From Phoronis australis (Eukaryota; Phoronida; Phoronidae), in assembly GCA_002633005.1 (NCBI GenBank), contig NMRA01000094.1, positions 24,208-88,207 on the forward strand: a stretch of 64,000 bases of DNA, written 5' to 3'. Below, piece after piece: positions 10,392-22,909 of this stretch (its first letter is position 1; each line of letters opens with the position of its first letter). The notes under the pieces were generated by a model. The model searched no databases, had not been told where the DNA came from, and was given only the letters and a program-made list of their open reading frames with translations. The translations under genes were made by a program, and so were the position numbers.

Positions 10392-10845
10392 CTACCTCTG
10401 AAAAGTTGGAGTAATTTTCACAAAGTTTGGTACATTTGTCCTTGCCAAAGTTATATTGCCCTTTTGTTGATCCTCAACAAACTGTATTATAGTTAACATT
10501 GTCTCCATTTGTTCTCGTTTGAATTGCACGCGAACATTGTTTGCGTGCTTGCACGTAACCATGTGAGCCTTCATTCCACGCGCGTACGAAAATACCTTGC
10601 GGCATTTTGGATTCCCGGGGCACGCCCAGTGCATTATGCAAACAAAAGTTGAAATCGTAGTCCTCAGCGTGTCTCACTAAAATGTCTTAGTCGCAATCTC
10701 GTCGCAGTAACTATTTCGGAAAGTGTCCAAACATGAAAAATCTCGACTGTCTTCAAGGAAGGACATGTTTATTGGAACTAATGCCACTTCATGACATCTC
10801 TTGTTGTCATAACAGCCGTCGGTAGTTGGAGAAATCTGAAAGATA
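10392..10845 (-). pseudogene. Decayed coding fragment with a CCHC-type zinc-finger motif
   Basis: On the minus strand an acceptor-like CTTTCAG near 10846-10840 is followed by an open stretch encoding SFLEDSRDFSCLDTF and ending TAG at 10677. A second frame gives HAEDYDFNFCLHNA. The last, 10634-10392, gives WACPGNPKCRKVF and GMKAHMVTCKH, a C-x5-C-x12-H-x4-C arrangement, and ends TFQR-stop. The pieces lie in different frames, so two frameshifts or small introns separate them. The protein-like composition suggests one former gene. I do not recognise the family; a mobile-element origin is possible. Confidence 0.4.
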
Positions 10846-10859
10846 AATAGACGGATCAC

Positions 10860-11193
10860 TTATGCTAACAAGGGCTAATGGGCGATGAAACCCATTTCAG
10901 ACAACAATTGACAAGTTAGTGCAGTACTTTCAAGATTTTATTAAAGGTAAACTGTCGGTTTTACGACCACAAAACGCATTTTGAGTTACTGTTGGATGGC
11001 CGGGAAAGACGTTTGGAAGTTACATATTTTGACTAGAGCTTTAAACAACAAGTGAACATTCGTTTCGTTTTTTGTGATCTTAGTATGACAACTAAATCTT
11101 CATTTCTTACTCTTGTCTGCAAGGCATTCGTTGAAATGAAGGCCGGTGAATAACCAGATTGTGCGATTATGCAACGCTAGCATTGCGTTCAGA
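10860..11193. other. Non-coding stretch, nothing recognised
   Basis: No coding or repeat structure seen before the inverted-repeat element that follows. Confidence 0.5.
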
Positions 11194-11717
11194 CTGCAAT
11201 CGTATGATGGGCCGTTGGGGGGAAAATGTCGCCGGAAAAATACGAGCGTAATTTAATTCTTTACGGCGTAAAATTACGCTCGTAATTTAGTTTAAACTCT
11301 TGGCCAATGACGTTGGGTTTTACAATCCACGGTCGCGCGTGCTCATGGAAATACTTATTTACTGACGGGTTACATGTCTACGATACGAGCGCCGAATCAT
11401 GGCGGATCAAATCGCTGCTGCAATGTCAGCGATTGTGCAAGAAAGAGCTGCCTAGCAACAGTCGTGTATGCTAGGTCAGTACTGATTGGTTTAAATTTGA
11501 AACGTTCTTAAGATATTTTACGAGCGTAATTTACGGCGACATTTCTCCCATTCAATTTACGAGCGTAATTTTACTGCAACACTTTTGCAATTTAATTTAC
11601 GCTCGTAATTACGAGCGTAATTGTACGGCGACACTCCTGCAATTTAATTTACGCTAGTAATTACGAGCGTAATTTTACGGCGACACTTTCCCCTCAACGG
11701 CTTACCATACAATCGCG
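11194..11717. mobile_element. TIR element with palindromic subterminal repeats
   Basis: The left end (11194-11236) and the reverse complement of the right end (11675-11717) match over about 40 bp, sharing GTATG, GCCGTTG, GGGGAAA and TGTCGCCG. Inside both ends lie about eight copies of the self-complementary unit TTACGAGCGTAA or TTACGCTCGTAA, several back to back. The centre holds a short ORF, 11399-11455, beginning MADQIAAAMSAI. This looks like a deletion derivative of a DNA transposon whose first coding bases survive. Harbinger-like is a guess; no TTA target duplication is evident. Confidence 0.7.
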
Positions 11718-13133
11718 GGGGTTGCAGGGCAGGATCGATTCCTCGCTGAAACAGATCTCAGAAAATTACCTTTCGCGCCGATAATGTCACCCTAAAAAAT
11801 CTATCCCAAAACGTACGTTCAAATAATAACTAAAGATAGAACACGAAAACGGTGACTGCCCGGCGTGATTCTTAATTACTAAATACATCATGGAATGCAC
11901 ATTTGTTACCTTACTACTGGTACATTTTATTCAATATCCACATCGATTTCATGAATGCGTACCGAATAAAACATCGACTCAACGCACGCAAAATGCCTAA
12001 CAATGATGCCTATAAATGAGCTTATAATTATAGTTTAATTGACCTTATCGCGGACAAATATAGCCCTCCCTGTATTTCATTCAAACCCATTCTTTCTTAG
12101 TATTTATTCTACTTGAAGCGATGTTGGGGAAAAACAACTTCTATTGACTTGAATCGCTAGTTTTAACGATTTGTAAACTACTGCCAACCTCGAATTATAA
12201 ACCCATTTACTCGAAAACCTTTTTAATATAATCACTGAGTTTTCCGTGTACGACTGAATTTGAGAGATTATCAGAAAATGACATGTATTTTAAGAATAGG
12301 TCAATAAATCTAATTTTGTTATTCATCAAAATGTGAACTTGAGTTAGATAGAACTGGAGAGAAATCAAAAAGTGGAAAGTCTAAATAGTCACCAGAAAAC
12401 AATTCCTTGTGAATAGTTCAGTCGATTTTATAGGATGATTTCAGAGCATTTATAGCAATATCTCATCATTCAAAGTTAAATAGTGTTCATATTCAGTGCT
12501 GTTCACCTTCACACTCTAGGATTTTATTCGGTTTCACAACCGGTTCTGAGCTAGCAACACTAGTTTACCTACATAGTTTACTGACGCATTGTGCACACTA
12601 ATCTAGTTTACGAGCAACATTATAGATTTTAATTACCTGTAAGTTTGTACCTGTCCTGACTTAGCGCACCTGCGTCGCGAGAAAACTATTTCGGTAAACA
12701 AATCCGTCGAGGTTTTGAGTTCTCGCTGTAACCAAGACGGACCAGTTCATTTCTGTATAGGGATGTTTAATGTAGACAACCCCTGTCAGTGGCTATTACC
12801 AGCAGAAAAAACAGTTTTGGCATCATCGCAATTTAGCAATTTTGAAGAGAGGAAATTTGAAACGCTAACTATAACAGTAACCAAACTGTAGCACATGTCC
12901 AAATATAATTTCTAAAAGTAAGCCTTGTGGTGTGCATTCGAGAATGAAGCGTCAGTGTTCCGTTCAGTAGACTATTCCAAAGAACGCCTTATACAACTTT
13001 GGGGGCGGTGGTTAAAAACGAAACATTTGCTATCCACGATTAATGTCCCAAAAGCACTTAAGGTGGAGGAAAATAACCTTTTCTATAAAGACGCTAGGTA
13101 AATGTGAAGCTTTGATCACAAAAATCCCGTAAA
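11718..13133. other. Non-coding stretch, nothing recognised
   Basis: AT-rich DNA without exon-like blocks, tRNA boxes or transposon ends that I can identify. Confidence 0.55.
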
Positions 13134-13235
13134 GTGGAGTAACTGACTGGCGTCATTCATAAGCAAGGTTTATCGCCACTCAGGGTGGAGTAACTGACTG
13201 GCGTCATTCATAAGCAAGGTTTATCGCCACCCAGG
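13134..13235. repeat. Tandem duplication, 51 bp x 2
   Basis: GTGGAGTAACTGACTGGCGT starts at 13134 and again at 13185; the two 51-bp units differ by one or two bases. Confidence 0.93.
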
Positions 13236-14356
13236 GCGGAAGAGTGTTGGTGTCGCCCGTCCCCGTTCTCCACCAGTTTAGTGCCGCATCTTTTCCTGTA
13301 AGCTATTTCTAACATTTATTTACTGTTTTCCCAAAACATTTCAACCGAAATAAAAGTTGCACACTTGCTGTATGAGGCAAGCTGAGTAAGAGCCACATGG
13401 ACAAAATTGCATTCGAAGAATTTTTTGCTAACGTATTCCCGCTTGCACCTGTCCCCGTTTGACTAGTAATTAATCGTCGAGGTAACATATCAAAACGCTG
13501 TTACAGTTTTATTAAACATCTCGTTTCTGTTTTATGCAACTTTACAGATATTTCATGAAAATTAATAAGTCCTACTTTTGATAGCCCCTTTTGCAAAAGT
13601 GGAACATTCTAAAAACAATTCCTACCAGGATATTTTTTGCAGAAAGCATAGTATATGAAAGTTTAGTATGAATCCAATCAGAAGTTTCTAAGGTATGATG
13701 TTTCGAAGTCAGCAAAATTTGACCATTTATAACTCAGAACCACTGACGGTGCTCTGCGTGTGTGCATTCAATCTAAAACGAAGTCAGAATAAAAAATCTG
13801 TCATTTGAGAATTGGTAACGTACAAGGTTCTCTACTTATTTCACCAGTATACCAGTCGAAGTTTGAGCGGGAGTCATGGTCCGTCTCTGGATTACACGTG
13901 CCTGTCGGCGTGCCTCTATTGCCGTGATATCGACATGAACACACTAAAAACTACTCTGAAGTGTAAACATTGCATGTTTGATATTGAATATCAAAATCTG
14001 CTGAGGATCAACGAGCAAATTTAGGTGTTCGCGTCCCTCAGCCGCGGATCACACTGTATGCACACGAAAATGTCTGTTGCAAGCGAGACAGTTTGATCAG
14101 AGTATAAGTTTACGGATTTTGTGATGCAAACTGAAACACCGCCAGCTAGTACTCAAAAGCAAATGTCGACGTGTAATTCTTGAAATATCATGACATTTAA
14201 AACGCAACACAAGTATCGGTGGCGAGGCAGGGAAACTCATTGACAAAAGAGACAAACGGACCTTCTGCACTCTAACCAATTTTGGGAATTTGTAATATTA
14301 AATGCCCAAACCTGGTGTTAGTTGAGATGGTTAAACAGCTTTTATGTCGCCGTCAC
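13236..14356. other. Non-coding stretch, nothing recognised
   Basis: A short plus-strand open frame at 13812-14024 encodes a Cys-rich patch (CLYCRD ... CKHCMFD), but I see no matching splice context or known domain. Confidence 0.45.
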
Positions 14357-14511
14357 CAGGGGCGGATCCAGGATTTTGAGTTGGAGGGGGACAGGAAAGA
14401 GTTTTGGCCAGGATTTTGCTCGTCAGACATTGGCAACCTCGTACTACCAAATGGACTCTGGGAGAATTTTAGGGGGGCATGGCCCCTTGGCCCCCCTTAA
14501 ATCCGCCACTG
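14357..14511 (+). mobile_element. hAT-like MITE, 155-bp copy
   Basis: Starts CAGGGGCGGATCCAGG and ends TTAAATCCGCCACTG; same termini and interior as 50515-50668 and 53390-53538 (shared GGATTTTGAGTTGG, CAGGATTTTGC, CTGGGAGAATTTTAGGGG). No clear target duplication (GTCAC against GTACT). Confidence 0.88.
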
Positions 14512-17500
14512 GTACTAATATTGTTAATAAACTTGAACGGAGTCAAAGAAGACCCGTAGTTGCCTCCTGTAATAAATAGTTGCCTCCTGTATCCTCAGCA
14601 GATCACTCTTGGATAATATTTTGTTGACTACCCCCTCAGATGGCATTATTATTGCAAATTAAACATGACATACGGGACAGTTGGAAGGAAGTAAGTAGAG
14701 AACTTGTTATATCTGTGATATTTGTAGATCCTGGAACGTTGAATCAGTGACATACTCGCTCCTGCTGCATCACAAGACAGGTATATTAGAACTGAGTAAA
14801 TAAAAGCATCATGTAATACATCTATTCAGTTATACAGAACTTTGGTAGAATTTGTAATACTCCGAAATTTCTGTATCAGGGAGGCTTGTGGACGATCAAC
14901 CTACAGCGATGTTCTTAATTGTACATTCATTGCACTCCAAAAGAGACAAAGGATTCCATCTGCTGTATGTAATTATTCGCATTTTTTATATAATTTGTAC
15001 TCCAATAAGGTATTCGACTCAAAGTTTTTAATTTATTAATCTCCGGCAATATAAGAACTATTTCCAAAAAATTAAAGATGCTATGTCTTATTAGGGCCCC
15101 CTAGTGACTTCCTGAAGAACTGTATGTACAAGTATAATCGGGAAAAGAAAGAACTTGTAAATAAATTGCGGTTTTAAGGAAAATGCCACAACTGATACAC
15201 TTAAAAACAAGTGTGAAAAACCCTAGTAATTCCAAGCATTACGCAATCGTTATTTGATGGTGAAATAAACAAATAATAAAAACTGTCTTGTTTGACATTA
15301 GGCAATTTAGGGTCACATCAATGGCAATGCTGTGGGTGTTTCGCAGGGACGAGAAGTGTCTCTCTGGTTACCTGCGTGCCGCTAGGTGGAGGTAGCCGCG
15401 CCAGCACGCAGAGTGGTGGCACCAAAGACGTTAACAAGACTATTCACAAAGGCCGCCGCCATTATAGCGTCACAAAAAACATGAGCGGTGCCATGGAAAA
15501 TACACACAGGCAAAATCTAGACTCGGTATATCAAGAAAAAACTTGGGCAGTAAAGGTAATAAAAATTACGAGAAATACATCATAAGCAAGATAGTGACTC
15601 ATTTATTAGAGGTAAACAGGTGAAAATAGGTGATTGGAAGGTGAGCAGGTACAGAACATGTAGGATTTTGTCTAGGGAGGTCAGGGAAGTAATAAACATA
15701 AGACAGACCTGCTGAAGAAGAGCAAGGAGCAAAAAATGACGGGGAGCGGCCCTCAACCAAAAGGTTGGGGGCGGAAATAGCTTTTTTTTCCCAATATTCC
15801 ACGTGTTATTATCAATTAATTTACAATTAATTATTACAATTTCAGTGCACAAGCTTTGATTTAAAGTATAACTGAAAAATTAACAGACTCTCATCCCCCC
15901 AACCATTATATGTTTCCAGATCTTTGTTTCGAAAATCCGCACCTTACTACATTCAAGCAGGGGGGGCCACTCTCACCCTCTCGCCCCGGCCCCTTTGAGA
16001 GCGACTAAACAAATCGACAAGTCGACGCGGGCTGGAAAGAAAGCCAATGACCTTACTGAATTAGCCTATAGCTTGTTATGCTCTATGTGCGTGGAATACA
16101 ATACTGTTTAGCCCAATTTTGAGTGTTTGTTGCGACAACAACGCGAAGTCCGTTGCATCCAATCTGCAAAATTTAAGCAATTCATTCTTTGGTGGGTAAT
16201 TGGTCACCTTGATCGAGACACGTGAACGTCGTTTTTTAGGGAAGTACGGTTGTGTGATGGTCCTAACCATGGAGTTTGTCTAGGCGAATTCAATTAATGA
16301 AAATACTCCTATACGCCTATCCAGAATCAAGAATAGATAGCCTCCCTATTATCTGTGTCCTTGGTGTCGCTGACAATGGACAGACATGAAGCCATTGACT
16401 AAGGAGATTCAATAGCCGGTTTAATGAAATAGGGACTCTGCATTTCTTTCATTGTCCAAACTCTTTTACTATTTCATCTTCTCCACGTAGCCCATATCGA
16501 TAGTAAATTTAACGACGTCGAATTCTTATAGAGTACTATTAACAGGACTGAACTTATTTTCATTGAATGATCTTATTTTAAGAGGCGTCTACATTTTTTT
16601 CCTTAGAATACTAGGGCCCAGCTTTCACATTGTTAGAAAATGTCATGAATAAATGAGGACTTTATAATAAAGATGAAGTGGCAAGAAAATATGCCATAAA
16701 TGAGTAAACAAAGTGAGTAAACAAAGTCCACAAAGTGGTGAGAAGATTTTAAGGAACGTAGAGAAGTTCGCTAACAGATCCCTTGTGTCCCATCTCTATA
16801 GAAGAGAGCAAGGTGTTTTCAAGAATTAATGTTTCGTAAAATGCCTGGTAACTGCATGGAAGAGAAAACAAAAATACAGTACGGTAAATTTGAACTATCG
16901 CTAGCTACTGACAAACACGTGGCCGGTCTCTAACGAACTCGAAATTGTATTTGTCAATTTCTCTGCTCCTTTTGTCCGAACTCAATACTAGTGGTTATCA
17001 GACTGTGTTCGAACACATTATAGTTTATACCTATGAGTTTCTACTCCAAGTTTGCACTTGAAGACCTTTATGTTTATGGTACAAACTCGAGTAAAACTCG
17101 AAATTTCGAGTTCAGACTCAAACTTTTAGCCCTTTGTTGGGTTAAAAGGTTATGTCCAACCTTATTTAGTGGCCTCCATTCTAACTCGTATATCAAAAAA
17201 ACTAAGCTTTGTCAACTAGTAAAAGTATATATGTTCTGAAAGAACAAAGACCAGGAAATATAAATATACTTCTTGCATTTATGTGCCAGAATTATTTTTA
17301 CGTAAAAACCTTTTTTAAATCGAAATTTCATTTTTAAGAAAGATACATTCATAGCAAAATAACCCCTGGGCCGATTTTAATGAAGTCTTTTTTAAATGAA
17401 AATTTCACCAGTTACCTCAAAAACACTGTTACGAATTTTCGACCAGTCTTTTTGTTTGGTTTCTATGACAAATCAACTCGTCATATTCGTCTTTGTTACA

Positions 17501-18059
17501 TTACGCAAAAACTAGGCCTTTATATCAAAAATCCTAACAGCGTTTTTGAGAATGCTGACTAAATATTAACTTTGTAATGTTTCATCGATATCCATCAAGC
17601 CGTTTTTGAGAACTGGTGTTCAAATAAAGTCGATTTGCCGAAGCCGAGAAAAAGCCGATAAAAATGAGTGGGACAAGTGAAAATCTCTTCGGTTAATTAT
17701 TAGGTGAAAGCTTGTTATCGGTACACATAACCTATACAATTCTGAACTGAGTTAGCTATTTCAACGTTCACTCGCAATGTCAACTGATTTTGCAGTGCGT
17801 AACTAACTTAATTATCATTAAAACCTCAAATAGAGGTATTTTACCAGGGAACTTTTACTGTTGTTTATGACCTACTTTGTAAGTAGGTCACAGTTTATGG
17901 CCTGTACACGTCACGTGATGGGAAAAAGATACGAAACCAAGTAAGAAATGGATTCCAAATTGAATCAGTGGTTAAAATATGTCGTTAGCATGAGATCGAA
18001 ACATTGAAATGTCAACTTATTAATTGAATTAAGGAATTAGGGTGAGGATTTATCTCTTT
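14512..18059. other. Non-coding stretch, nothing recognised
   Basis: No identifiable gene. A plus-strand open frame at 15292-15585 has slightly raised GC but no known domain and no supporting splice pattern. 16700-16730 has a short direct repeat (GAGTAAACAAAGT twice). Confidence 0.5.
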
Positions 18060-18539
18060 TCACAACTTTCTGTGTTCTAGCATGACCACATGCAGAGGCC
18101 TGAGGCGACTCGTAGCATCGTTTTCAACGCCAACGGTCGTATGCATGTAGACGCACAACTCCCTTAGGATCAAAAGAACGTTTTGTCTTTGCTTTCCCCG
18201 GCACCATTTATCACAAGTACACCTCGTTGGCTCAATGCTAGGGCGACTTTGTGAATGAAAGGACTGAGGGTATACGAAGCTGTTCAGTACCTGGCGGGAG
18301 ATTCGATTTAATTGAAAGCGCTTTAACCTTTGACCTTGGATAAGTAGTAAACAAATATCCACGAGGTTCAGTGGTTCCAAGGTGGTTTTGCTAATTTTTT
18401 TTATTTTCTCGCTACGGGGTATATATTTTGTATTTGAAGTTCCCCGAGAATGAAGATAAGGTATTTTGCTAGACACAAGTGCAATGTTGTGAAAATGGCC
18501 AATTTTTGTGAATAAAGCTGGAGATATCCTAAACTGCAA
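18060..18539 (-). other. 159-codon open frame, unrecognised
   Basis: Longest uninterrupted minus-strand frame of its neighbourhood. Its second half is slightly Cys/Arg-rich (CTCDKWCRGKQRQN). No domain, signal peptide or homology that I can recall. In an AT-rich 64-kb window a frame of this length may arise by chance, so I do not call it a gene. Confidence 0.15.
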
Positions 18540-20375
18540 ACAATAAATTATTCACGTAAGACATCATATACTCGAGCATAGAATAATAGACACTTATCTT
18601 GAGTACCCACAAAGGTAGAGTAGAAAACGCCAAACAATTTCGAGTTCATCACAAATATGCAGTATTTTAAGGGAGTAGAGTGGAGTAGCTATTTGGGACT
18701 AATTCACTAGACCCTCCAGCATTCGTGCATGACGGTATCTGAAATGTGTAGCGAATTGGGGTGGGTTGTGTTGAATGAAACTGGATTCAAGAGAAGTAGG
18801 GTGCTGAACACCATCAAGAGATGGAATTCCTGTCTGCATTCCAATAAACCTGCCTTGCATGCCCATAGCCAAGACGCCTATTGAATACACAGTCCATTTA
18901 GGGTAGTTTTTACGATGCGTTCCAACTCTCGCAAACCATTCACACTTTTTAAAATCAACAATCAGCACTTAGTTAAGGCATATTCAGCCTATATCGGCAA
19001 GTAAAAGTGACCAAATTCAAAGTAAATAACATAAGGACGCCTTATTTCCTGACTTGATGTTTTAAGACCCGTGTCAAAACAAAAATGTAAAGAAACGACA
19101 TCGTCACTGAGTGTGACGGGGTTTCCAAGGTAGTACACATACTACCGAAGTAACCACCGATGTAAGACTCAATGTGCTTTTAAAAGAACACTTCCTTCGA
19201 CACTTCTTATGGAATATTATCAAGCGGGTTACCAAATCATACAATTAATATTTATTATGCACTGAACTCCATATCATGATTATATATTATAAATTATTGA
19301 CCAACGATGGCCAGAATGTTAACTGTATGGGATCACAAGAAATAATTCAAATAAGTAACAGCGAATCAATAAAAACAACGAATAAATAAATAAAAATGAA
19401 CAATAATAAATAAAGAATAATAAAACAAATATATGATAAAATAACAATAATCAAATTAGTAGTAATAGTAAATATTGTAATCTTTCAGATCTGAATGTAT
19501 TAAGACTGCAGAAAGAAATGAAAGAAAGTAATCAATGGCCATAGAATAAACTATTCAATAGTTCCCAAAATCATGCAAACAATTAATGATAATTTTCTAT
19601 ATAAGTGATCAAATCCAGGGACCAGTAAAGACCTTGAGTTCAAATCACCCAGTCCATCACTGGTTGACTGGCAGCAGTTTCACACAAAAAATTCTTTGTT
19701 TCAATCGTGAACATCATCTATCTTAATCAGTGGGGAAGAAAAAAGTCACGAATTTTCAATTAACTGTTGCTGCAGACGCAGGTATTACAAAAACCACCGT
19801 TGCTTTTTACCGACTGTAGGCGTCATGTCTTGCCATAGTTTAATGGTTTTGGTGCAAGAATGAAACAAATTTTGTGGTATAAACGTTTAATATTCCTGAA
19901 AAATCGGAAAATCCACAACAATTGTCACGAACAGGCCCAATAAGTTCTAACTTGTCAAGAAAATAAAACTTAAAAAGTACAATTATGTGTCACGATATCA
20001 TCTATGTTGCTATGACAAAATCACGTGACCAGTCTGGCTTGTATGCTGGCAGTCTTGGTTCCGCGTGGTAGGTACATCATGACGGCTGAGAGGATTTTTG
20101 CAATGCAACTGATTTATGGTAGAACAATATTTTTGCAATTTCAACCAGAGCAAAGCATAGTGATTTGCGTTCCAGGTACGCGAAACGTTTTTTTTGGACC
20201 GTGACTCGTGTGGCAGTGAAGGATGTCAAATGACCTCCCTGTTGCTGGATTAAAGTCCTCGGGACCCTAAGCCATAAAATGTTTAGGAACTTTAGTAATT
20301 TGAACTGTTTCCGGTCGTCACACTTGTCCAATGTTTGCTCCTTTCAGTACCAACAGCTGCCCCTATTTCTCCCAA
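18540..20375. other. Non-coding stretch with AT-rich simple sequence
   Basis: 19370-19450 is a run of AATAAATA-like simple sequence. Nothing else recognised; a minus-strand open frame at 18699-18968 shows no known domain. Confidence 0.5.
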
Positions 20376-20451
20376 CAACTGGCCCTTACAAGTACAACTG
20401 GACCTTATAACTACAACCGGCCCTTATAACTACAACTGGCCCTTATAACTA
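20376..20451 (+). repeat. Tandem repeat, 19 bp x 4
   Basis: CAACTGGCCCTTATAACTA and variants start at 20376, 20395, 20414 and 20433. Confidence 0.95.
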
Positions 20452-21727
20452 CAATGCCCCTGAGCTGTGGTTTATGTAGCTGAATCCGGCCTCATAAATA
20501 AACTTAACACAAAACGTTCAACAAACAACTAGATTGGCTTCATTTCCCCATTGTCCGAAAATAGTGTATTTTAAACTTCACGTTAATGTGCCAGACGACA
20601 TCTCTGAGTTAATAGTTAAATAAAAGAGAATTTAACACGCATCAAATCTTTGATGTTTCACTCGGCAGGCACTGATTTAGTTTTTCGTCACGAACTATAT
20701 GTTTTTAAATATCTGTGTGCGTGACTGGTTTTTCGGGGGCAGACGCCAGATTAGAGAACTACCGGTCTGACAAATTAAATCATGCAACACGTTTTCACGA
20801 ATGGTAGACTAAAGTGCTTTCGAAACGACACGTTTTACCGCCAACTGACCCATAAATGTTATGATCCACTAATATAAAAATTTTCACTTTTTACGATTAT
20901 TTATTTCAGATTCGTTTTCGTGATACGAGTGATAACTGTGAAGCGGTGAGTACTTTTGTTTGAATATGTCGGCCCAAAATACAACACACCCATTGTCGTT
21001 TTTCTACAAGGACGATAAACTTCAATTTCAAACTTGACACAATTTTACACATAAGTTCTACTTTATCTAGCTTACTTCCATGTAGGAACTTTGTTTCAGT
21101 GCCATGAGATATTGGGAGTTAGGAGACAACTGCTGAAATAGATAGGTTATAATGTATATGGTGACGATGAATTCGTGTTTTAGTTGCACGATAGAGATTG
21201 ATCTGTATATCGTATGGTTAGTGCTGCATCTTTGTATTTACTGGTTAATAAAAATACAATATAATTTCACATAAATTTCGCTGCAATTTTAGTTTGAAAC
21301 ATAAGGAAGCGTTTCTGACGCTTCACTCACAGAAAGGAATAATAACGAACAGACTGTCGTTTCTAAAATATGTATTTCACCACGTGACGAACCCGGATGA
21401 CGGATAACGAAAAGTGTACCAAAAATTTACTGCCGCTCCAAATACTAAATTTTGTACCGGCCAAAATTTTCTTATGGTCATATTGCTTTTGTCACAAATT
21501 GTCCCCGGCCAAATCAAATTGGAAGTGATATCAGGGAGTTGAAATAATGTCCAACAATTTGTTATTGCTCCAAACCAGTCTCAACAATTTGGCTAGTAAC
21601 GGCGTGCCATTTGTGCCCAGCGTGGTTTCAAAGAAAAACAAACTATCAGTTTTTTGTAAACCCAGAAATCACTTTTCATCTTTGTAAGGAACAATGTCTA
21701 CAATGGCAAATGGCCGTAGCTGCTTTT
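20452..21727. other. Non-coding stretch, nothing recognised
   Basis: No exon or element identified. Confidence 0.5.
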
Positions 21728-21822
21728 ATATACATACATACATGCATACATACATACATACATACATACATACATACATACATACATACATACATACATA
21801 CATACATACATACATACATACA
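21728..21822. repeat. (TACA)n microsatellite
   Basis: About 23 near-perfect TACA units with one G interruption (CATGCATAC). Translates to repeating tetrapeptides in any frame; not coding. Confidence 0.98.
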
Positions 21823-21852
21823 CATCCCGGACCCCTTTTGCCGCGGCGTTGG

Positions 21853-22029
21853 TTTGCATATGTCCGTCTATGCTCTGTTTGCATATGTCCGTCTATGCTC
21901 TGTTTGCATATGTCCGTCTATGCTCTGTTTGCATATGTCCGTCTATATGCTCTGTTTGCACATGTCCGTCTATGCTCTGTTTGCATATGTCCGTCTATGC
22001 TCTGTTTGAGTATGTCCGTCTATGCTCTC
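21853..22029 (+). repeat. Minisatellite, 25 bp x 7
   Basis: Units start TTTGCATATGTCCGTCTATG at 21853, 21878, 21903, 21928, 21955 (after a 2-bp insertion), 21980 and 22005. Confidence 0.96.
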
Positions 22030-22124
22030 CTTTGTCACATACATCACTCGGTAATCTGCAATATTCGGCAGAGTCCTGAACTCACCGAACGTGTCTGGGG
22101 TACCAAAAATGAAGATCGAGAGAT

Positions 22125-22909
22125 GTGCTGGGTTGTACTCATTATCGTCTCACACGCGCTTTGGGTACCTTCCGTCGCTTTCCGAAGGATGACACACTTC
22201 GCCGTACTTGGCTAGCTCGTTCATGTGAAGAACGCAGCGCTACCCGTCCACGCAACGTACAAAGCAGTGGAGGGTTAACGAGTGGGTGGCAAGCATTTTC
22301 TGCCGTCAGATTACGACAGAGATATGTACGCTGAATTGATGAAGAAACAACGCCTGAAGAAGAGTACCACACCGTCGCTGTGGATTCCCGGCAGTGCCCC
22401 GTCGCCAACCCCGAGAAGTGCGTTTTTGAAGCGAGAAGCCTCGTGAGCTGTGGCCACTATATACAGTGACTGGAGGCTCTTCATCTACTGTCACCCGTGC
22501 CTCCGAACGTACCCCCATTACGTGCAATTCCGGGAACAAGCAGGGATTCGCCCCGGCTGTGTTGTTGTCTCTAGCCCAGAGCCTGTAAGCAGCCCTGCAG
22601 CGTTTGTGGGAGTGAATACAGGCCCAAGGCGACACCCAGTGAAGAGGACAGTTCGTCATCCAACCTTGGTGAACAGATCGGTGAGCCTAAGTTTGATAAG
22701 TTTATTGTGGACTTGTATTGGAACTATTTAGAAGGTGCCAGGTGTGTGGCGTGGGAGTCACACGGCGGGATGTAAGCAGTTTGGGTGCTCAGATCACCTT
22801 CCAGTGGGACTGTGTCGCGGGACACTCGGGCAAGTGGGACAGTTCTTCCTCTGAAAGTGAGACGATGAGTACACCCCAGTACGCAGCAACAGCGTGGCAT
22901 GTTGACTGA
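22125..22909 (+). pseudogene. THAP-domain gene remnant with frameshifts and a stop
   Basis: THAP domains are zinc-dependent DNA-binding modules of transcription factors and of P-element-like transposases. Frame one (from 22125) gives LGCTH, GTFRRFPKDDTLRRTW. The domain then continues in a second frame from 22279 with RVGGKHFLPSDYDRDMYAEL and KKSTTPSLWIPGSAPSP, the usual end of a THAP domain. Where a Cys is expected before KHF the codon reads GGT, so a zinc ligand is lost. TGA at 22444 interrupts. At 22718-22909 a third frame gives ELFRRCQVCGVGVTRRD and CVAGHSGKWDS, a CxxC...CxxGHxxxW module that, from memory, follows THAP in a family of metazoan hypothetical proteins. GC-richer than its surroundings; not functional. 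Confidence 0.72.

Noticed and set aside
21611-22215. Plus-strand frames of 132 and 173 codons
   Set aside because: They translate the TACA microsatellite and the 25-bp minisatellite.
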